Assembly: GCA_039602395.1 (NCBI GenBank)
Contig: JBCNJP010000008.1
Span: 69,527,095 to 69,591,094 of the forward strand
DNA from: Deinandra increscens subsp. villosa
Lineage: Eukaryota; Streptophyta; Magnoliopsida; Asterales; Asteraceae
Direction: 5' to 3'
Length of the DNA: 64,000 bases
The position numbers were made by a program, and so were the translations under genes. This document shows positions 10,851-22,675 of the stretch, piece after piece. Numbering within the stretch: position 1 is the stretch's first letter; the number at the start of each line of letters is the position of its first letter. The notes under the pieces were generated by a model. The model saw nothing but the letters and a program-made list of their open reading frames with translations, had not been told where the DNA came from and made no database searches.

Positions 10851-13800
10851 CCTTTCTCAACGCCGTATGTCTGTCGTGCGGCTTCATTTAAGCTCGGATG
10901 ATAGAATTATGGTTATGGAATACAAATAAGGCAATCTAGGTATTGATCTTTAAAAAATAAGTTAAAAGGTTGCCAACTTTGAACAAATTTGAAACTTCAT
11001 CAAAAGATTCCAAAGATAGATTAGGTTTGGACTTATTATAAAAACAAAAACCAAAAACAATATGAAAAGTTGTTGAGGTTTGGTAGACTAATTGGGACAT
11101 AGAAAGTGGTTTTGAGTTGGGGTTTTCCCCATTTAAGTAGACACATAGACGGCCAAATAACATCAAATGACATGTGAACCGTAACACATTATGTGTGCAT
11201 TTGTGGGGAAAACGACATATGATCCAAATTTATATCACATGTTTTAAAAAAAACAAGCAAGAACTAGAATGATGAGAAATTTCATTAACAATCTATCATG
11301 TTATTACTAATTTATTGGTGGCAAATCGATTAACCTTGAAACACAATTCAATCTACTCTCGGGTGTATGTAGGATTGTGGTTATGTGTAACACCTGTATA
11401 CAATTTAGTGTCAAACTTTAACGTATAATGTTATAAAACTGGTCCCAGAATTTTTTTGTACAAAACCTATGATTTAACAATCATAAAACACCATCATTGC
11501 GATTTAACATTTACAATATATACCAATTTTGAGTTTGACATTCTAAAGTGGTCATTGACTTAATATATAAGTTCTTTCCACCAAAATACATGACGGGTAG
11601 TTCGTGCTTGATGTGATCGGCTCCACGTAGTCTTGATGAGCATCCCCCGGTAGGCCTTCCCTTTACCTGCAATTCACTCACTTTCAATAGTGAGTCCCTT
11701 TACCTGTAATTCACTCACTTTCTTGATTAAGATCAACTTTTTTGTGACTTTATCAACTTTTTTACAACTTTGACCCCCAAACTTTGAGGCTTATGAATAT
11801 ACATATAATGTAACTAAATACATATCTAAGACTTTTCAAAATCATAACCATCACAACAAAGAGATACTTGATGAATAAAAGATGTGTAATTTAGTCATAA
11901 ATTTCACTATTTATATACACACACTATTCATTTGAAAATCATAAATATATATTTATATTATATTATACTATAAAATAAAGGAGAAGTCTTAGAAATAATC
12001 AACAATTTCACGGGCCTAAGTTGTTGCCACGTGGCATAATAAAAAATAATTTTTTTTCAAGAGCAATGAATTTAACACAGAGTTGGTGTGTAATAGGTAA
12101 AGTCGTGTAACATAAATTTTTGGTTTCACGTTCAATACTTTAAGTGTTTGACTTCTAATTTTCACGTTCTTACATAGTTTTTTGAATTTTGTTTTTTTGT
12201 GTGACGTTATAGCAATGCAAACTGTTTCGTGTATCAGCGTTTTTCACACAACAACACGCGAGTAGCAAATTTAGTTAAAAACAAAAAGGATATATAGCCG
12301 GCTAACATTTCATTTCTAACATTTTACATTTTATATTGTAATAAATGAAGTTTCTTTTTATATTTCCAATCGGCCAAAATAATGAGCTTTAGAATTTTAC
12401 TTTAGATATTCATAGTAGTTATATATATATAGGACCGACTCTTAATTAAACATATTCATAACTCCATTGTGATAGAGCCTTTGCAACTTCCAAGTTCCAA
12501 GTAGCACAAGATTCATATTTATATCTTATAGATTAACTCTTTTTAGTTGAGAATCACTACCTTAATATGATGTTGTCCTTCCGATGTAACAAAAATTAAT
12601 CTATGCAGAAATATTCCATACTTCATTACACTCACTAGAAATGAATATCAGTAATTGCAGGCATATATACTTAATTATGTTTTAATGTATTTAAGTTTTA
12701 ATAAACAAGGAGAAAATTATATTAATTCACCGTATCTTTTGCATCTTGTTTGTTCTTAGAGTCTAATACACTCAACGGTTACTATCATAAAATATATATA
12801 ATATATAAACTTTGATAATAGAAAGGTGGAAAGCATATATATCAGAGTGAATGAAGAATGAAATTATCTAGATAATCAAAAGTGTTTCGTTTGATCATAT
12901 GTATGTTCTCTAATAATATTTTTCAGAGTTTTATAAGCCATATTAATTAATTCATAACAGACAAATGAATTCCAACATAAAGACTGCCACATATTATTAA
13001 CAAATAATACCACATTTTCAGAAAACCAACTATGTACTACAAACAGAGAGAAATCTAAACCATTACAAAGTATGGTTAAAATATAAGTAAACCTATGCAA
13101 TAATGCACCTATAATTACATATTTTACTCTTCTTTTTGTACTTGGTCTATGAAATTCTTCTAGGTTCTACATGCATGCATGTTCTTGCATGATGTCTTGA
13201 CCTTGTTTTTTAAGGGTTTTGATAAAAAGAATCATGGAAATCCTGGAGCATGTCCCCATAAAGAATCTAAGTAGATAGAGATTACTTTCAAGGCATAAGA
13301 TCCAAAGACTTTTAGTTCATAGTCAAGATTGGTTATTAGATCTTACCCATAAAACAATCATATATATAACCCATATAGTTTAGGGCACTTGTGTCCATTT
13401 AATTAGTATTCTTTATGCTTAAATTAGGGGACAATTTGTTTTATTTTATTTTATTTTATTTTATTTTATATTTGATGTCTATTATTGTACAACACTATAA
13501 CCTAGGTCATGTGATAGATAACCTAAGACGGCCATTCTCTACTTGATTAGTTAATTTATTACAACCTGTTGTTGATGGATCATTTTTTATAAGCTTACAA
13601 ATATTGTTTTTCTTACAATATTATATATCGTTTTTTAATACAATGTACGTAATTAATATAGAAAACTAGATAAACTTGTTTTTTTATATATATATATTTT
13701 TTAAACTAATTAAACCTTAATATCATAGTTAATGCTTTTTACTTAATATTTTCAACTGCTACTTCGATGACATGTTTTGAGATGTTTCGGCATTGCTTCG

Positions 13801-14283
13801 TTTAAACTCCGGAGGCAATTTACTTTTGGCGTCATTTTTTGCGAAGAATTGTTGCGATGAAAATTTCTGTCACAAGCAACCCATTTTGTGATTAACTAAA
13901 AACGTTTTTGTAACTGATTTTCATACAAACATGTTCATGTTCGTTTTTTTGTACAATCCTGTCAGGGCTTCTAGCCCAATATTGAAATCAAGATCGGTGC
14001 TAAAGGTGGTGTCTCTTCCTTTTTAAGGTTGAGGATTCAAGTCTGACGTGAAAAAATGTGTAACTTAGGTATAGTATTAATTACAGAGTGTGTTTGTTGT
14101 TAAAAAATTAATCAGTAATGAAAGCTTTGTAGCGACTGATTTTGTGAATTTTTCAACAGAGCATTTTAACATCCGACTTTTTTGTGTGAACTAATTAATC
14201 TTACACGATCGATTAAACAAATAGTAAAAGTTTCCCTCAGTGAAAATTTCAAGCTTTTCCTATCTATAGTGTATTTATTTCTT
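10851..14283. other. Long intergenic stretch without recognised genes
   Basis: No coding region is supported over 3.4 kb. Small frames here have no recognisable motif. There is a (TTTTA)n microsatellite at 13438-13470, a repeated TTTACCTG-AATTCACTCACTTTC phrase at about 11660-11720, and a tRNA-box-like phrase (GAGGATTCAAGTCTG) near 14030. The 12060-12260 part has GCAATGCAA and ACACGCGAGTAGCAAA motifs like those near 36.4 kb, which suggests a shared but unassigned repeat. Confidence 0.5.
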
Positions 14284-14292
14284 ATAAATATA

Positions 14293-15052
14293 GGAAAATT
14301 GACCTATATTAATTCCAGTTATTACCTATTGGCCGATAATAATCTCTGTTATTATTTTTTCCCACAATAATCCCAGTTATTAACATGTTGGCGTATATTG
14401 ATCCGCCGTTAAGTTGTGACTAACGGTGTTAAATTTTTGCTGACTAAACATCCTAGTAAGATCCTACATGCCATTTTACTTAAAGAAACTTTTAATAAAA
14501 TTAAAAAAAAGAAAAGCAAAACCCTAATAAAAGACAAAGTTGCCATTCAAATAGTCAGTGATTTCCCTCGATGATCATCACTTTGCGACCTTCATTTTTT
14601 TTTTTGATACATTAATTAAAGTATTTAATTAATTTGTAGTTTGAAAATAAAAGTAAACTTTTCTTTAGTGAATTCGAATTTTGAATTTGAGTTGAATCGT
14701 TAATCTAAATGGAATACCCACCAAATACTAATCAGAATAATAAAATCAAAATACAAATGATAATACAATTGATTAATTCGATTAGTGAAAAATTTGATTT
14801 GTTTACTACTACTGACAATCTTTTATTAGGGCTTAGCTTTTTTTTTATTAAAAGTTTATTTTTAAATAAAATGTCACGTAGGATCCTACTAGGACGTCTA
14901 GTCAGCAAAAATTTAACACCGTTAGTCACAACTTAACGGCGGACCAATACAGGTCAATATGCTAATAACTGGGAATAATGTGGAGAAAAACAATAACTAG
15001 GATTATTATCGGCCAATAGGTAATAACTGGGATTAATATAGGCCAATTTTCC
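14293..15052. mobile_element. Mutator-type MITE, GGAAAATTGG family, perfect 9-bp duplication
   Basis: The element begins GGAAAATTGACC and ends GGCCAATTTTCC, with inverted arms of about 180 bp (roughly 14293-14470 and 14875-15052). The flanks ATAAATATA at 14284-14292 and 15053-15061 are identical, giving a perfect 9-bp target duplication typical of Mutator-like elements. The arms contain TTAAGTTGTGACTAACGGTG and its complement. The 400-bp interior has no recognisable gene. Confidence 0.88.
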
Positions 15053-15061
15053 ATAAATATA

Positions 15062-15805
15062 TAGTTGCATGTGACAAATATATATAAATACAAATGAAAT
15101 CAAAATAAAAATGTTTAAGAAATTACTCTCTATATATACATTAATTACACAACTTTGGTAAGTTCAATTGTCATTTTGCCCCTTTCTTTTGTTATATTTA
15201 TCATTATGTTATTTGCTTATTTTTATTATCATGTCCTTTTTCATATTTACCATTATGTATGCCATTTGCTTATTTTTATCATTATATCATTTGTTTTTTT
15301 AAATATATATATATACTATTGGTAATATATTACATTCGTAATGGTGAATTTTACATAAGTCACGTCATGATTAAAATCATATACACAAAATACATACTTA
15401 TGTAACACAAGTTTATATTTTATGTAATTACGCAAATATAATCTTTTAAGACTTTTTAGACATATTATAATCATAGAATTTATTACTTTATTTAGTCAAA
15501 ATATTAGTTATGTAACACTAAATCTATGTCTACTCACCAACTTTTTAGTTGGCCCTTTATTTTTATACATGTTACAAGAGATGCAGTTTGAATCATACCT
15601 GATTGATGTTGCACTTAGGATTCTATGGACCTAGTTAATCGATTAAAACATTATTTGTTTATGGTTATTTGAAATTATTGTTCTGTTTAACATTGGAATT
15701 TGGTTGGAATAAATATCAAATTTTAACTAGTATCATGTGCAATGGACATTCATCACGTCTCAACGTATAATTCGTCGTCGATTGTGGTGTGACATGTGTA
15801 GTAGT
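15062..15805. other. AT-rich intergenic stretch
   Basis: No supported gene or transposon boundary was seen. Confidence 0.5.
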
Positions 15806-15990
15806 CTATACATATGTGTGTATGTGTATGTGTATGTGTGTATGTATGTAAACATCAATATGTAAGTATGTGTATTAGTGTATTGGGGGTAATATGTATG
15901 TGTATTAGTGCAGATATGTGTATGTATATATGTATTAGTGTATATGTGTAATATGTATATACTATATATGTATATGTATTAGGGGTGGGG
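15806..15990. repeat. TGTATG/TGTGTAT microsatellite cluster
   Basis: Dense repeats of TGTATGTG and GTGTATTAGTG units. A complementary ACATACGCACACACATAC block lies at about 16215-16232, so the two flank the small inverted structure at 16008-16178. Confidence 0.7.
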
Positions 15991-16007
15991 TGGGGGTGGG
16001 GTCATTT

Positions 16008-16178
16008 TAGACCACCTAAAAAGTGTAAACTCGAAGACCATCTTTTTCGCATGCGAAATTACTCTACTTCGCATCTGAACTTCGCTGAAGAGGGAAAAAA
16101 ATGGACTAAAGTTGTTTTTTTTTTCAGTGAATTTCACATGCGAGATCAAGTAATTTTACATGCGATATAGGTGGTCTA
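16008..16178. repeat. Small element bounded by an 11-bp perfect inverted repeat
   Basis: TAGACCACCTA (16008-16018) and TAGGTGGTCTA (16168-16178) are perfect inverted repeats. Inside, the motif YGCATGCGAAAT and variants (CACATGCGAGAT, ACATGCGATAT) occur at least three times. It may be a very short MITE. Family and target duplication were not determined. Confidence 0.4.
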
Positions 16179-16402
16179 CGAGTCTACAATGAACATCTGA
16201 CTATACACTAATATACATACGCACACACATACAAACCCTTGGAACCGTAATCGTACACCAATAATCGGCTAGGTTAGTAACCGTGACCGGTTAAACATTT
16301 CAAGATTTGTAACCAATCGCTTATTAGCCTAACCGGTTATTGAGTAGTAATATATTTTTGAGATAATCTGTCTTTTTCACATCTACATCCATTACCTAAA
16401 AT

Positions 16403-16424
16403 GGGGGGAGGGGGGGGGGGGGGG
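16403..16424. repeat. Poly-G tract
   Basis: Six G, one A, then fifteen G on the plus strand. It is one of four unusually long G/C homopolymers in this AT-rich window. Confidence 0.95.
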
Positions 16425-17662
16425 AAATATTGTATACATGAAATTTATTTTTGAAAAATCTACATGAGAGCCTAGTCTTAGTTATGTGATGCTAGAATCT
16501 TTACAACCGAATGTGGTCTTATTAAAGACAAAAATATTACCTGTGTATGTATAGTTTTGTCTCTAATTTTGTTCTTATTAAACATAAGATAATGCAATTA
16601 ATGTAATTATTTTTTTAAGTAGTTATATTGTAGTTGCCAAATTGGCAAGTATAATATCATTTACGATAGATTAAATTTTAATTTAATTATGTGTTCACTT
16701 TTGCCCTTTGTGATCTAGAGGAGTCCTTTTTAGATCATTGCATCTAATTTTACGTTTAATTTGCGAGTTAAAAAACTTCCAATATATATAACCATAATAT
16801 GGTTGCAACTTGCAATGAGAACATTCTACTCTACCATGATGATTGTTAACTTAGGTATATATATAATTAGGCTCATCTACACAAGCCTTCTACGGTCGTA
16901 TTGCACATTACGGTCCAATAGAATCTAAACGCACATACAAAACTCATACATGTTGATGAAAATAATTCAAATTTAGAATTATTTCTTATTTACACGTATA
17001 AATCCATCAATAATAAATATGAAATACTTTCAAATTTGAATTGTTTTTATCCAAAGCTATATCGTTTTAGAGAGTTTCACATGTAAGTTCTATGTCTAAC
17101 AATATCATATTCACAAAATGCGAGACATAAGGAATAGTAACAAGATATATGGCGTGGCATCCATTGGCTGGTCCACATTGTGTTGTCATGTGGCGTGGTT
17201 TAACTTTTTTTGTGTTTTATTCAAACGTAACAAATTTAAAATATGATTTGGTGGTCTTAAAGCATTTTCTTTATTTAGTTTTAGTCTTACACCGTTGTTT
17301 TTACGTGTTTAGTTTTTAATACAACAAATTTAAAATACGATTTGGTGCTCTTAAAGTGTTTTCTTTGGTTAATTTTATTTTTACACAGTTGTTTTTGAGT
17401 GTTTAGCTTTTTGTTGTTTATTTTTGTTATATTGTTTTTAAGTAATTATAAATTGTTTTTAAAGCATTTCATTAGTTTTAATTTTAGTTTTACACCATTG
17501 TCTTTAGGTATCTAATTTTCCTTTGTATATAATATTTAACTAGGCTTCTAAATTTAACCTAGTTACGTAGTCTTTTTTTATATCCGTTTTTTACGTTGCA
17601 TTAACAATGTCATTGCTTTGTGTACCTGTATTATCCTCGCGGAAACGTAGAGATAGTAAAAT
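16425..17662. other. Intergenic, no gene recognised
   Basis: Contains a tandem-like duplication around 'caaatttaaaatatgatttg' (about 17231 and 17334) with related TTTAGTTTTA-TTACAC words. A similar phrase recurs near 47100. No gene is supported. Confidence 0.5.
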
Positions 17663-17665
17663 TTA

Positions 17666-19549
17666 GGGAGGCGGTATGGTGCCCGGCTCCATTGCCCGGC
17701 TCCAAGGGAACCGCACGGTTCCGTGTGGCAACCATACCGCGTGACGCGGTTCCATCCCAGCGGCTCTAAATTTTCGAGCATCACGGTTCCACCAAGCCAT
17801 GAAGAACCGTTCAAATTGTACCGTTTTTTTTACCGTTGCAACCCAACGGCTCTTTCCTTTTTTTTTCTTTTTTTTTTCTAACATTTTATTATATATACAC
17901 ATTCATTTTTTATAAACCACACCTTATACCACTTTCTTTTTACCTCTTTCTCTCTACAAAATGAATCTTTACGATGAAGAAGATTTTTTTCCACCACCCG
18001 AGATTCCGACATCGTCAAGCAGCTCCGATGGTTCGTACGAGAACGCGATGCAGTACTATAACCTATGTCTTAACGTCATCGAACAGGAAGAACAAGAAGA
18101 GGTCTCTGCTCCTAAACGGAGGAGACGTATTTACCGTGATCATGAAAACGGGCACCAACGATTGGTGGAACTTTATTTCGCCAAAAATCCCCTTTACCAT
18201 GAGGGAATTTTTAAAGAGCGATTTCGTATGTCTAAACGGTTGTTTTTGAAGATTGTTGACGACATCACAAACAACAAGTCGTGGTTCACACCCCGTTTGG
18301 ACGCGGCGAAGAGGGAAAGTTTCACACATTTACAAAAGTGCACGGTGGCTATTCGTCAACTCGCATACGGTAACGTTTCTAATGATGATGATGAATCTTT
18401 AGATTTTTCTGAAAGAACTGCACGTGAATCCCTACACTATTTTTGTGCTGCCATAATTAAGCTTTACAAAGGTGAATTTTTGCGTGCACCTACTAGCCAC
18501 GATATTACTCTTTTATATAATGCCCATTTAGAAAAACATGGTATTTCGGGTATGATAGGTAGTATCGATTGTACTCATTGGAAGTGGATAAATTGTCCTA
18601 GAAAGTATAGGGCACAATATCATCGTGGCGATCATAAAAAACCAACAATTTCACTTGAGGCAGTTGCCTCCCAAGATATGTGGTTTTGGCATGCGTTCTT
18701 TGGTGTTGCAGGTTCAAACAACGACATCAACGTGCTTAACCAGTCACCTTTGTTCAACAATGAGATGCATGGGGTTGCACCTAGAATGCCATTTGTTTGC
18801 AACGGTCGAGAGTACAAACGTGGATATTACCTTGCGGATGGCATATATCCCCCTTGGTCCGTCTTTCTGAAGGCATTTCCACATCCTTTTGAGATTAAAG
18901 AGAAGAAAATGAAGAAGATACAAGAGGGGGCTAGAAAAGACGTGGAAAGAGCGTTTGGTCGGTTAAAGGAAAAATGGGCAATAGTTGATCGAAAGGGTCG
19001 TCCAATCGGAAAAAAAAGCTAATGGAGAACATTATGTACGCTATCATTATTCTACACAACATGACTTTGAAAGACGATGGCCTTGCTATATCACCGGTCC
19101 ACATTCGAGATCTGCCAGTTAACCGGGTTCTCGACCCGAATGTCATTTTTGAATTGCGAGATAGTGAGACTCATTTTAAACTTAGATTCGATATCACCGA
19201 GCACATCCAAAACACAATGGAAGTGTTTTTAACCGAGGAGGGGGTGAACGCAAATCTTCAACCCTAGATTTGTATTTTTTTTAATAGAAGTTGTATTTTT
19301 TTATTTTTAATGAATGTTGTTTAATCTTAATAGTGTTTATTAAATTTTAATATTGTTTAATTTTAATAGTGGTTTAGATTTAAATAAAATAAAAAAAAAA
19401 TCGGACATGTGGTTTCACCAAGCCACACCACAACCATATCATGTGGTGTGGCTTCAAATGGCTCCAAAATACCGAATTTGAGTTGGCGGATCATTATTGG
19501 TTGGTGAGCATGGCTTTACCAAGCCATCCTACAACCATACTTCCTCCCC
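17666..19549 (+). mobile_element. PIF/Harbinger DNA transposon with TTA target duplication
   Basis: The left end GGGAGGCGGTATGGT and the right end (inverted GGGGAGGAAGTATGGT) form imperfect terminal repeats. Both are flanked by TTA (17663-17665 and 19550-19552), the 3-bp duplication expected of PIF/Harbinger. The element is 1884 bp and contains one long gene, the transposase at 17961-19267. It lacks the second gene (Myb/trihelix-like ORF1) that autonomous Harbinger elements carry. The subterminal regions are GC-rich with repeated GGCTCC, CCACAC and CCATACC words. Confidence 0.88.
17961..19267 (+). pseudogene. PIF/Harbinger transposase, one frameshift from full length
   Basis: DDE-type nuclease that would cut and paste the element. 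The first frame gives 353 residues, starting after a CT-rich leader at a Met that fits family length. Visible blocks: an acidic/Ser-rich N-terminus, a basic patch PKRRRR (51-56), IRQLAYG (131-137), GSIDCTHWKW with Asp203, AGSNNDINVL with Asp255, YYLADGIYPPW with Asp293, and RKDVERAFGRLKEKWAI with Glu329. The conserved ending MENIMYAIIILHNM lies in another frame (19022-19267, 81 codons). The break falls in a run of eight A at 19009-19016: a run length differing by one base would join the frames, giving about 434-435 residues, normal for the family. This may be a real mutation or a base-calling error in the homopolymer. Confidence 0.88.
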
Positions 19550-19552
19550 TTA

Positions 19553-19975
19553 GTTCCTTCACATTTATGAATGAATACGGGACAAGTCACTTGTAAAATA
19601 TATTTTTATAAAATCATAATAAAAAGTTTAGAATCACTATCAACAGAAGAAAAGAAAAAAAAAGAAGAAGAAAAAGGAATTTGCATTTTATAAATAATAA
19701 TTTATTTGAAGAAAAGTATAATTAAGAGCAATACCTGCGAAAAGTTGACAATAATTACACTTATTTAAATATAAATTCTAGTCAGCTACCACTAAATTCA
19801 GGGATTTAATCAAGTTATTTCCACAAAAACCTCTTCACTATAAATTGACAAGTCAACTACGCCTCCAGCGACTTTTTTGAGATTTTATCGAAGTGCTTCT
19901 AGCAATCATGATATAATTAGGATACCTATAGTGGTGTGATAGTATAAAAAGAGTGTGATAGTATAAAAATAACGA
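19553..19975. other. Intergenic between Harbinger-related elements
   Basis: A purine tract (AAAAGAAAAAAAAAGAAGAAG near 19650) and AT-rich sequence. No gene was seen. Confidence 0.5.
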
Positions 19976-20240
19976 GGGACGGTATGGTTTATTTTGAAGT
20001 CTTAAGGCTTTAAAATTTAATCCAATAAGAACGGGACACATTAGAAAGAATGAGGGGTGAGGTTTTGAAGCCTCAAGGCTTCAAGATTTCAAATATCTCA
20101 CACAATTCTTACGGCTTCATCTGGCTCCTCCAAACCGTAAAACACAAAAAAAGAAACCGCATAGGAGGAAGCCACAAGAGGTGGTATGGTAGCCACTGAA
20201 GCCTTTGAAACCACCCAAACCGAGCCTGGTCCATACCCCC
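19976..20240. mobile_element. Harbinger-related MITE
   Basis: It begins GGGACGGTATGG and ends CCATACCCCC, so the termini resemble those of the Harbinger element 430 bp upstream (GGGAGGCGGTATGG). The 265-bp interior is non-coding and rich in GAAGCC/AAGGCTT words. The right end runs into a C-homopolymer (20242-20254), which hides the target duplication. It is probably a deletion derivative or relative mobilised by the same transposase type; this is inference. Confidence 0.55.
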
Positions 20241-20241
20241 A

Positions 20242-20254
20242 CCCCCCCCCCCCC
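20242..20254. repeat. Poly-C tract
   Basis: Thirteen C in a row directly after the MITE terminus. Confidence 0.95.
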
Positions 20255-20589
20255 GGCATGATATGATATGAAAATGAAAATAATGAGTTGTTAATTAGTG
20301 ATAGTGTGTACAACTATAATAATTATTTAATTATTAATTTAGTGTTTTTATATATTTTGTGACATAAATATATTAAAACTTAACATTTTATAAACATTAT
20401 TAAACTAATATTAATTAAAAACATTACATAAAAAAGAAAAATAAAAGGCATAAAACTAAAAACTGCATGAAAAATAAATAAGTTTCTAAAATTATAAATT
20501 ATATTCCATATTTTTTCCTTATATGTTCCTTTCTCATATTCATTATTCGGGTTTCGATGGTCTAGTTTATCAGTTTTAAACGCGAGTAT

Positions 20590-21500
20590 TCGCATATCGC
20601 TAATTATTTGTTTGTCGGCCGCAATCTTGACCCTCTCCCCGTTTAAGTTGTTGAACCGGTCCATCTTTTGTGAGATGTCATCCAAACTCGCATTGTAGTC
20701 AATCACCTTTGATGACAACGGCTCACGTTTACCTATACTTTTATCTCGACCGGGTGGTCGAACTGGCTCAACGGGACTTTCAACCTCATCATCGTTGTGG
20801 TTTATTTTGATCGACCGGTTGATTGCATAGGAGTGACATAATCATTGTTTCATGACATCTTGGTGCGTTTGGAGGAGGAAGAACGTGATTTCTCCATCAG
20901 GGGACCGGCATCCACTTGACGTTAGTTTTCATAACGCTCCAAGAGGATATATGAGCAAAAACCGAGCCATGACTATTTCTATACTCATTCATTGCGTCAT
21001 TTACAACAACGGTCTCATTATCACCACTACGATTAAAATTCACGCGTTTATTGTATAAGGCGATAAATTTCCCGACTTTGAGGTGAAGATCCCTCTATAT
21101 TGACGTCAACATGCCGAGGGTGGGTGGTGGATGATTCTTACCCCAAGGAAGAGTGAAAATGATGACTCACTCATCTCCAAGAATCGCTAAACAACTCAGG
21201 TTCAGGTTGGGTTTCGGGCACATCTTCGAATTCATTTTAGGTTTGACTTATTGTTGAGCAAAAGAATTTACACCCAATGTCCAATTTGAAAACAAAGGTA
21301 CACTTGGGCTATAGCACTCATTCCAATTGATAGCAAATTGTTTCAGGTTGTACATTGATTGGTTTGAGTTTAACGTTGGTTGGTTTGGGTTTAACGTAGG
21401 TTGGTTTGGGTTAAACGTTCATTGGTTTGAGTCGTTGAAACCATGATTGTAGGGATTCATTGCGATTAAGTCTATAAAATCTATAAATTTAGAAGAGAGT
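20590..21500 (-). pseudogene. Decayed Harbinger ORF1 (Myb/trihelix-like, NAM-associated C-terminus)
   Basis: Read on the minus strand across frames from about 21470 down to 20590, the pieces follow the order of plant PIF/Harbinger ORF1 proteins. There is an Asn/Pro/Gln-rich N-terminus with NPNQPTLNPNQ, a stretch ending in KVGKFIALYNKRVNFNRSG-like sequence (the QVNSKW/FNGLY block of the DNA-binding domain), then SVFAHISSWSVMKTNVKW, the counterpart of the FPHLHCWEVVRKSPKW block, and finally ISQKMDRFNNLNGERVKIAA, the C-terminal helix. Stops and frameshifts make it non-functional. ORF1 normally binds DNA and partners the transposase. Confidence 0.6.
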
Positions 21501-21566
21501 AGAAGATGGAGAAGAGAGAAAGTGGTGAGGTTTTGATCTAAAAATAGATGAATATATATAGTGGGT

Positions 21567-21578
21567 GGGGGGGGGGGG
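21567..21578. repeat. Poly-G tract
   Basis: Twelve G after GTGGGT, just beyond the start side of the decayed ORF1. Confidence 0.9.
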
Positions 21579-21589
21579 TGTGAAAGTCA

Positions 21590-22675
21590 TGGGACCCTAA
21601 CAAATTTTCTTATCGCTATGTTTCGGGTTGGTGATCCGGTTCAGATCAAGTCAAACAATTTAAACTCCAAATACCAAGTTTTTCTCCAAATTCAACATCT
21701 TCCCAAAATCCTCCATATGAACCTAGCTTGATTTATTTAACAATGATTAATATAGATGCAATATTCATATCAACTGACATAATGAAGGTTTAATGAACAA
21801 TAATCATCATAGAACATCCAGTTTCATCATAAATTTTGTTCCTATAAAAACCTTAGTTTGCAACTCCTAACAAATAACAATGGTGGAACGTCTAAAGAGG
21901 ATATGAGGGATAGAATTATTTTTAAATGACAGAGACTTTATATATAATCTATAGATGAAACAATATTTACTTTATTACATGTTTAGCCCTATACTTTAGG
22001 GGAGAAATCTGAGAGGACCAACTCAATACTTATATATTTTTTGGACAAACTACACGTGAAATCTATACTTCTGAGGTAAAAAAAAAAAAAAAAAAAAAAG
22101 GGAGTAGGTCCCACCCCCACGCCCCTGTTACAGACCACTATTTCGAAGTTGGCTCTAATATCATTATTACAAACCAAACAGAAAAACTCAACTCAAAAGA
22201 CTAGTCCGGTGGATAAAAAAACCTATTACGCTCACAAACCCCACAATAGTTCTCCATACAACCAATGTGATACATTGCAATAGTTTCAATCGGTAACGTA
22301 TCCCAAGTTCTTTTTCCTAAAAGAGAGTATATAAATCAAATCTAATTCAATGTTGGAAAGTGACTTCTTCTGCAGATCATAACCATTCACAAATCACAAT
22401 AAATCAAATTAAAACATTGATAAAACAGACTGCTTTCAAAGGAAGGAAATCAATCAAACACATGGAGGTGCAAAAAGATCAAAATCCAAATCAACTTTGA
22501 AACAATCTTGGATTTTTATAATCAACAAGCCATTATGAACATGAAACTAAACAACCCTGTATAAAAAATCCATGAACAAATTGTATGCAGCAGCAGCAAC
22601 AACACACAACAAATACATCAAATGAATAAAACCATTTCAACAGATCCAAATCAACCTACTAAAAATGAGATATCT
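21590..22675. other. Intergenic and 3' flank of the DnaJ gene
   Basis: No second gene was seen. A 22-base A-run lies at 22078-22099. The last few hundred bases before 22676 are presumably the 3' UTR of the minus-strand DnaJ gene. I found no clear AATAAA on the minus strand. Confidence 0.5.
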
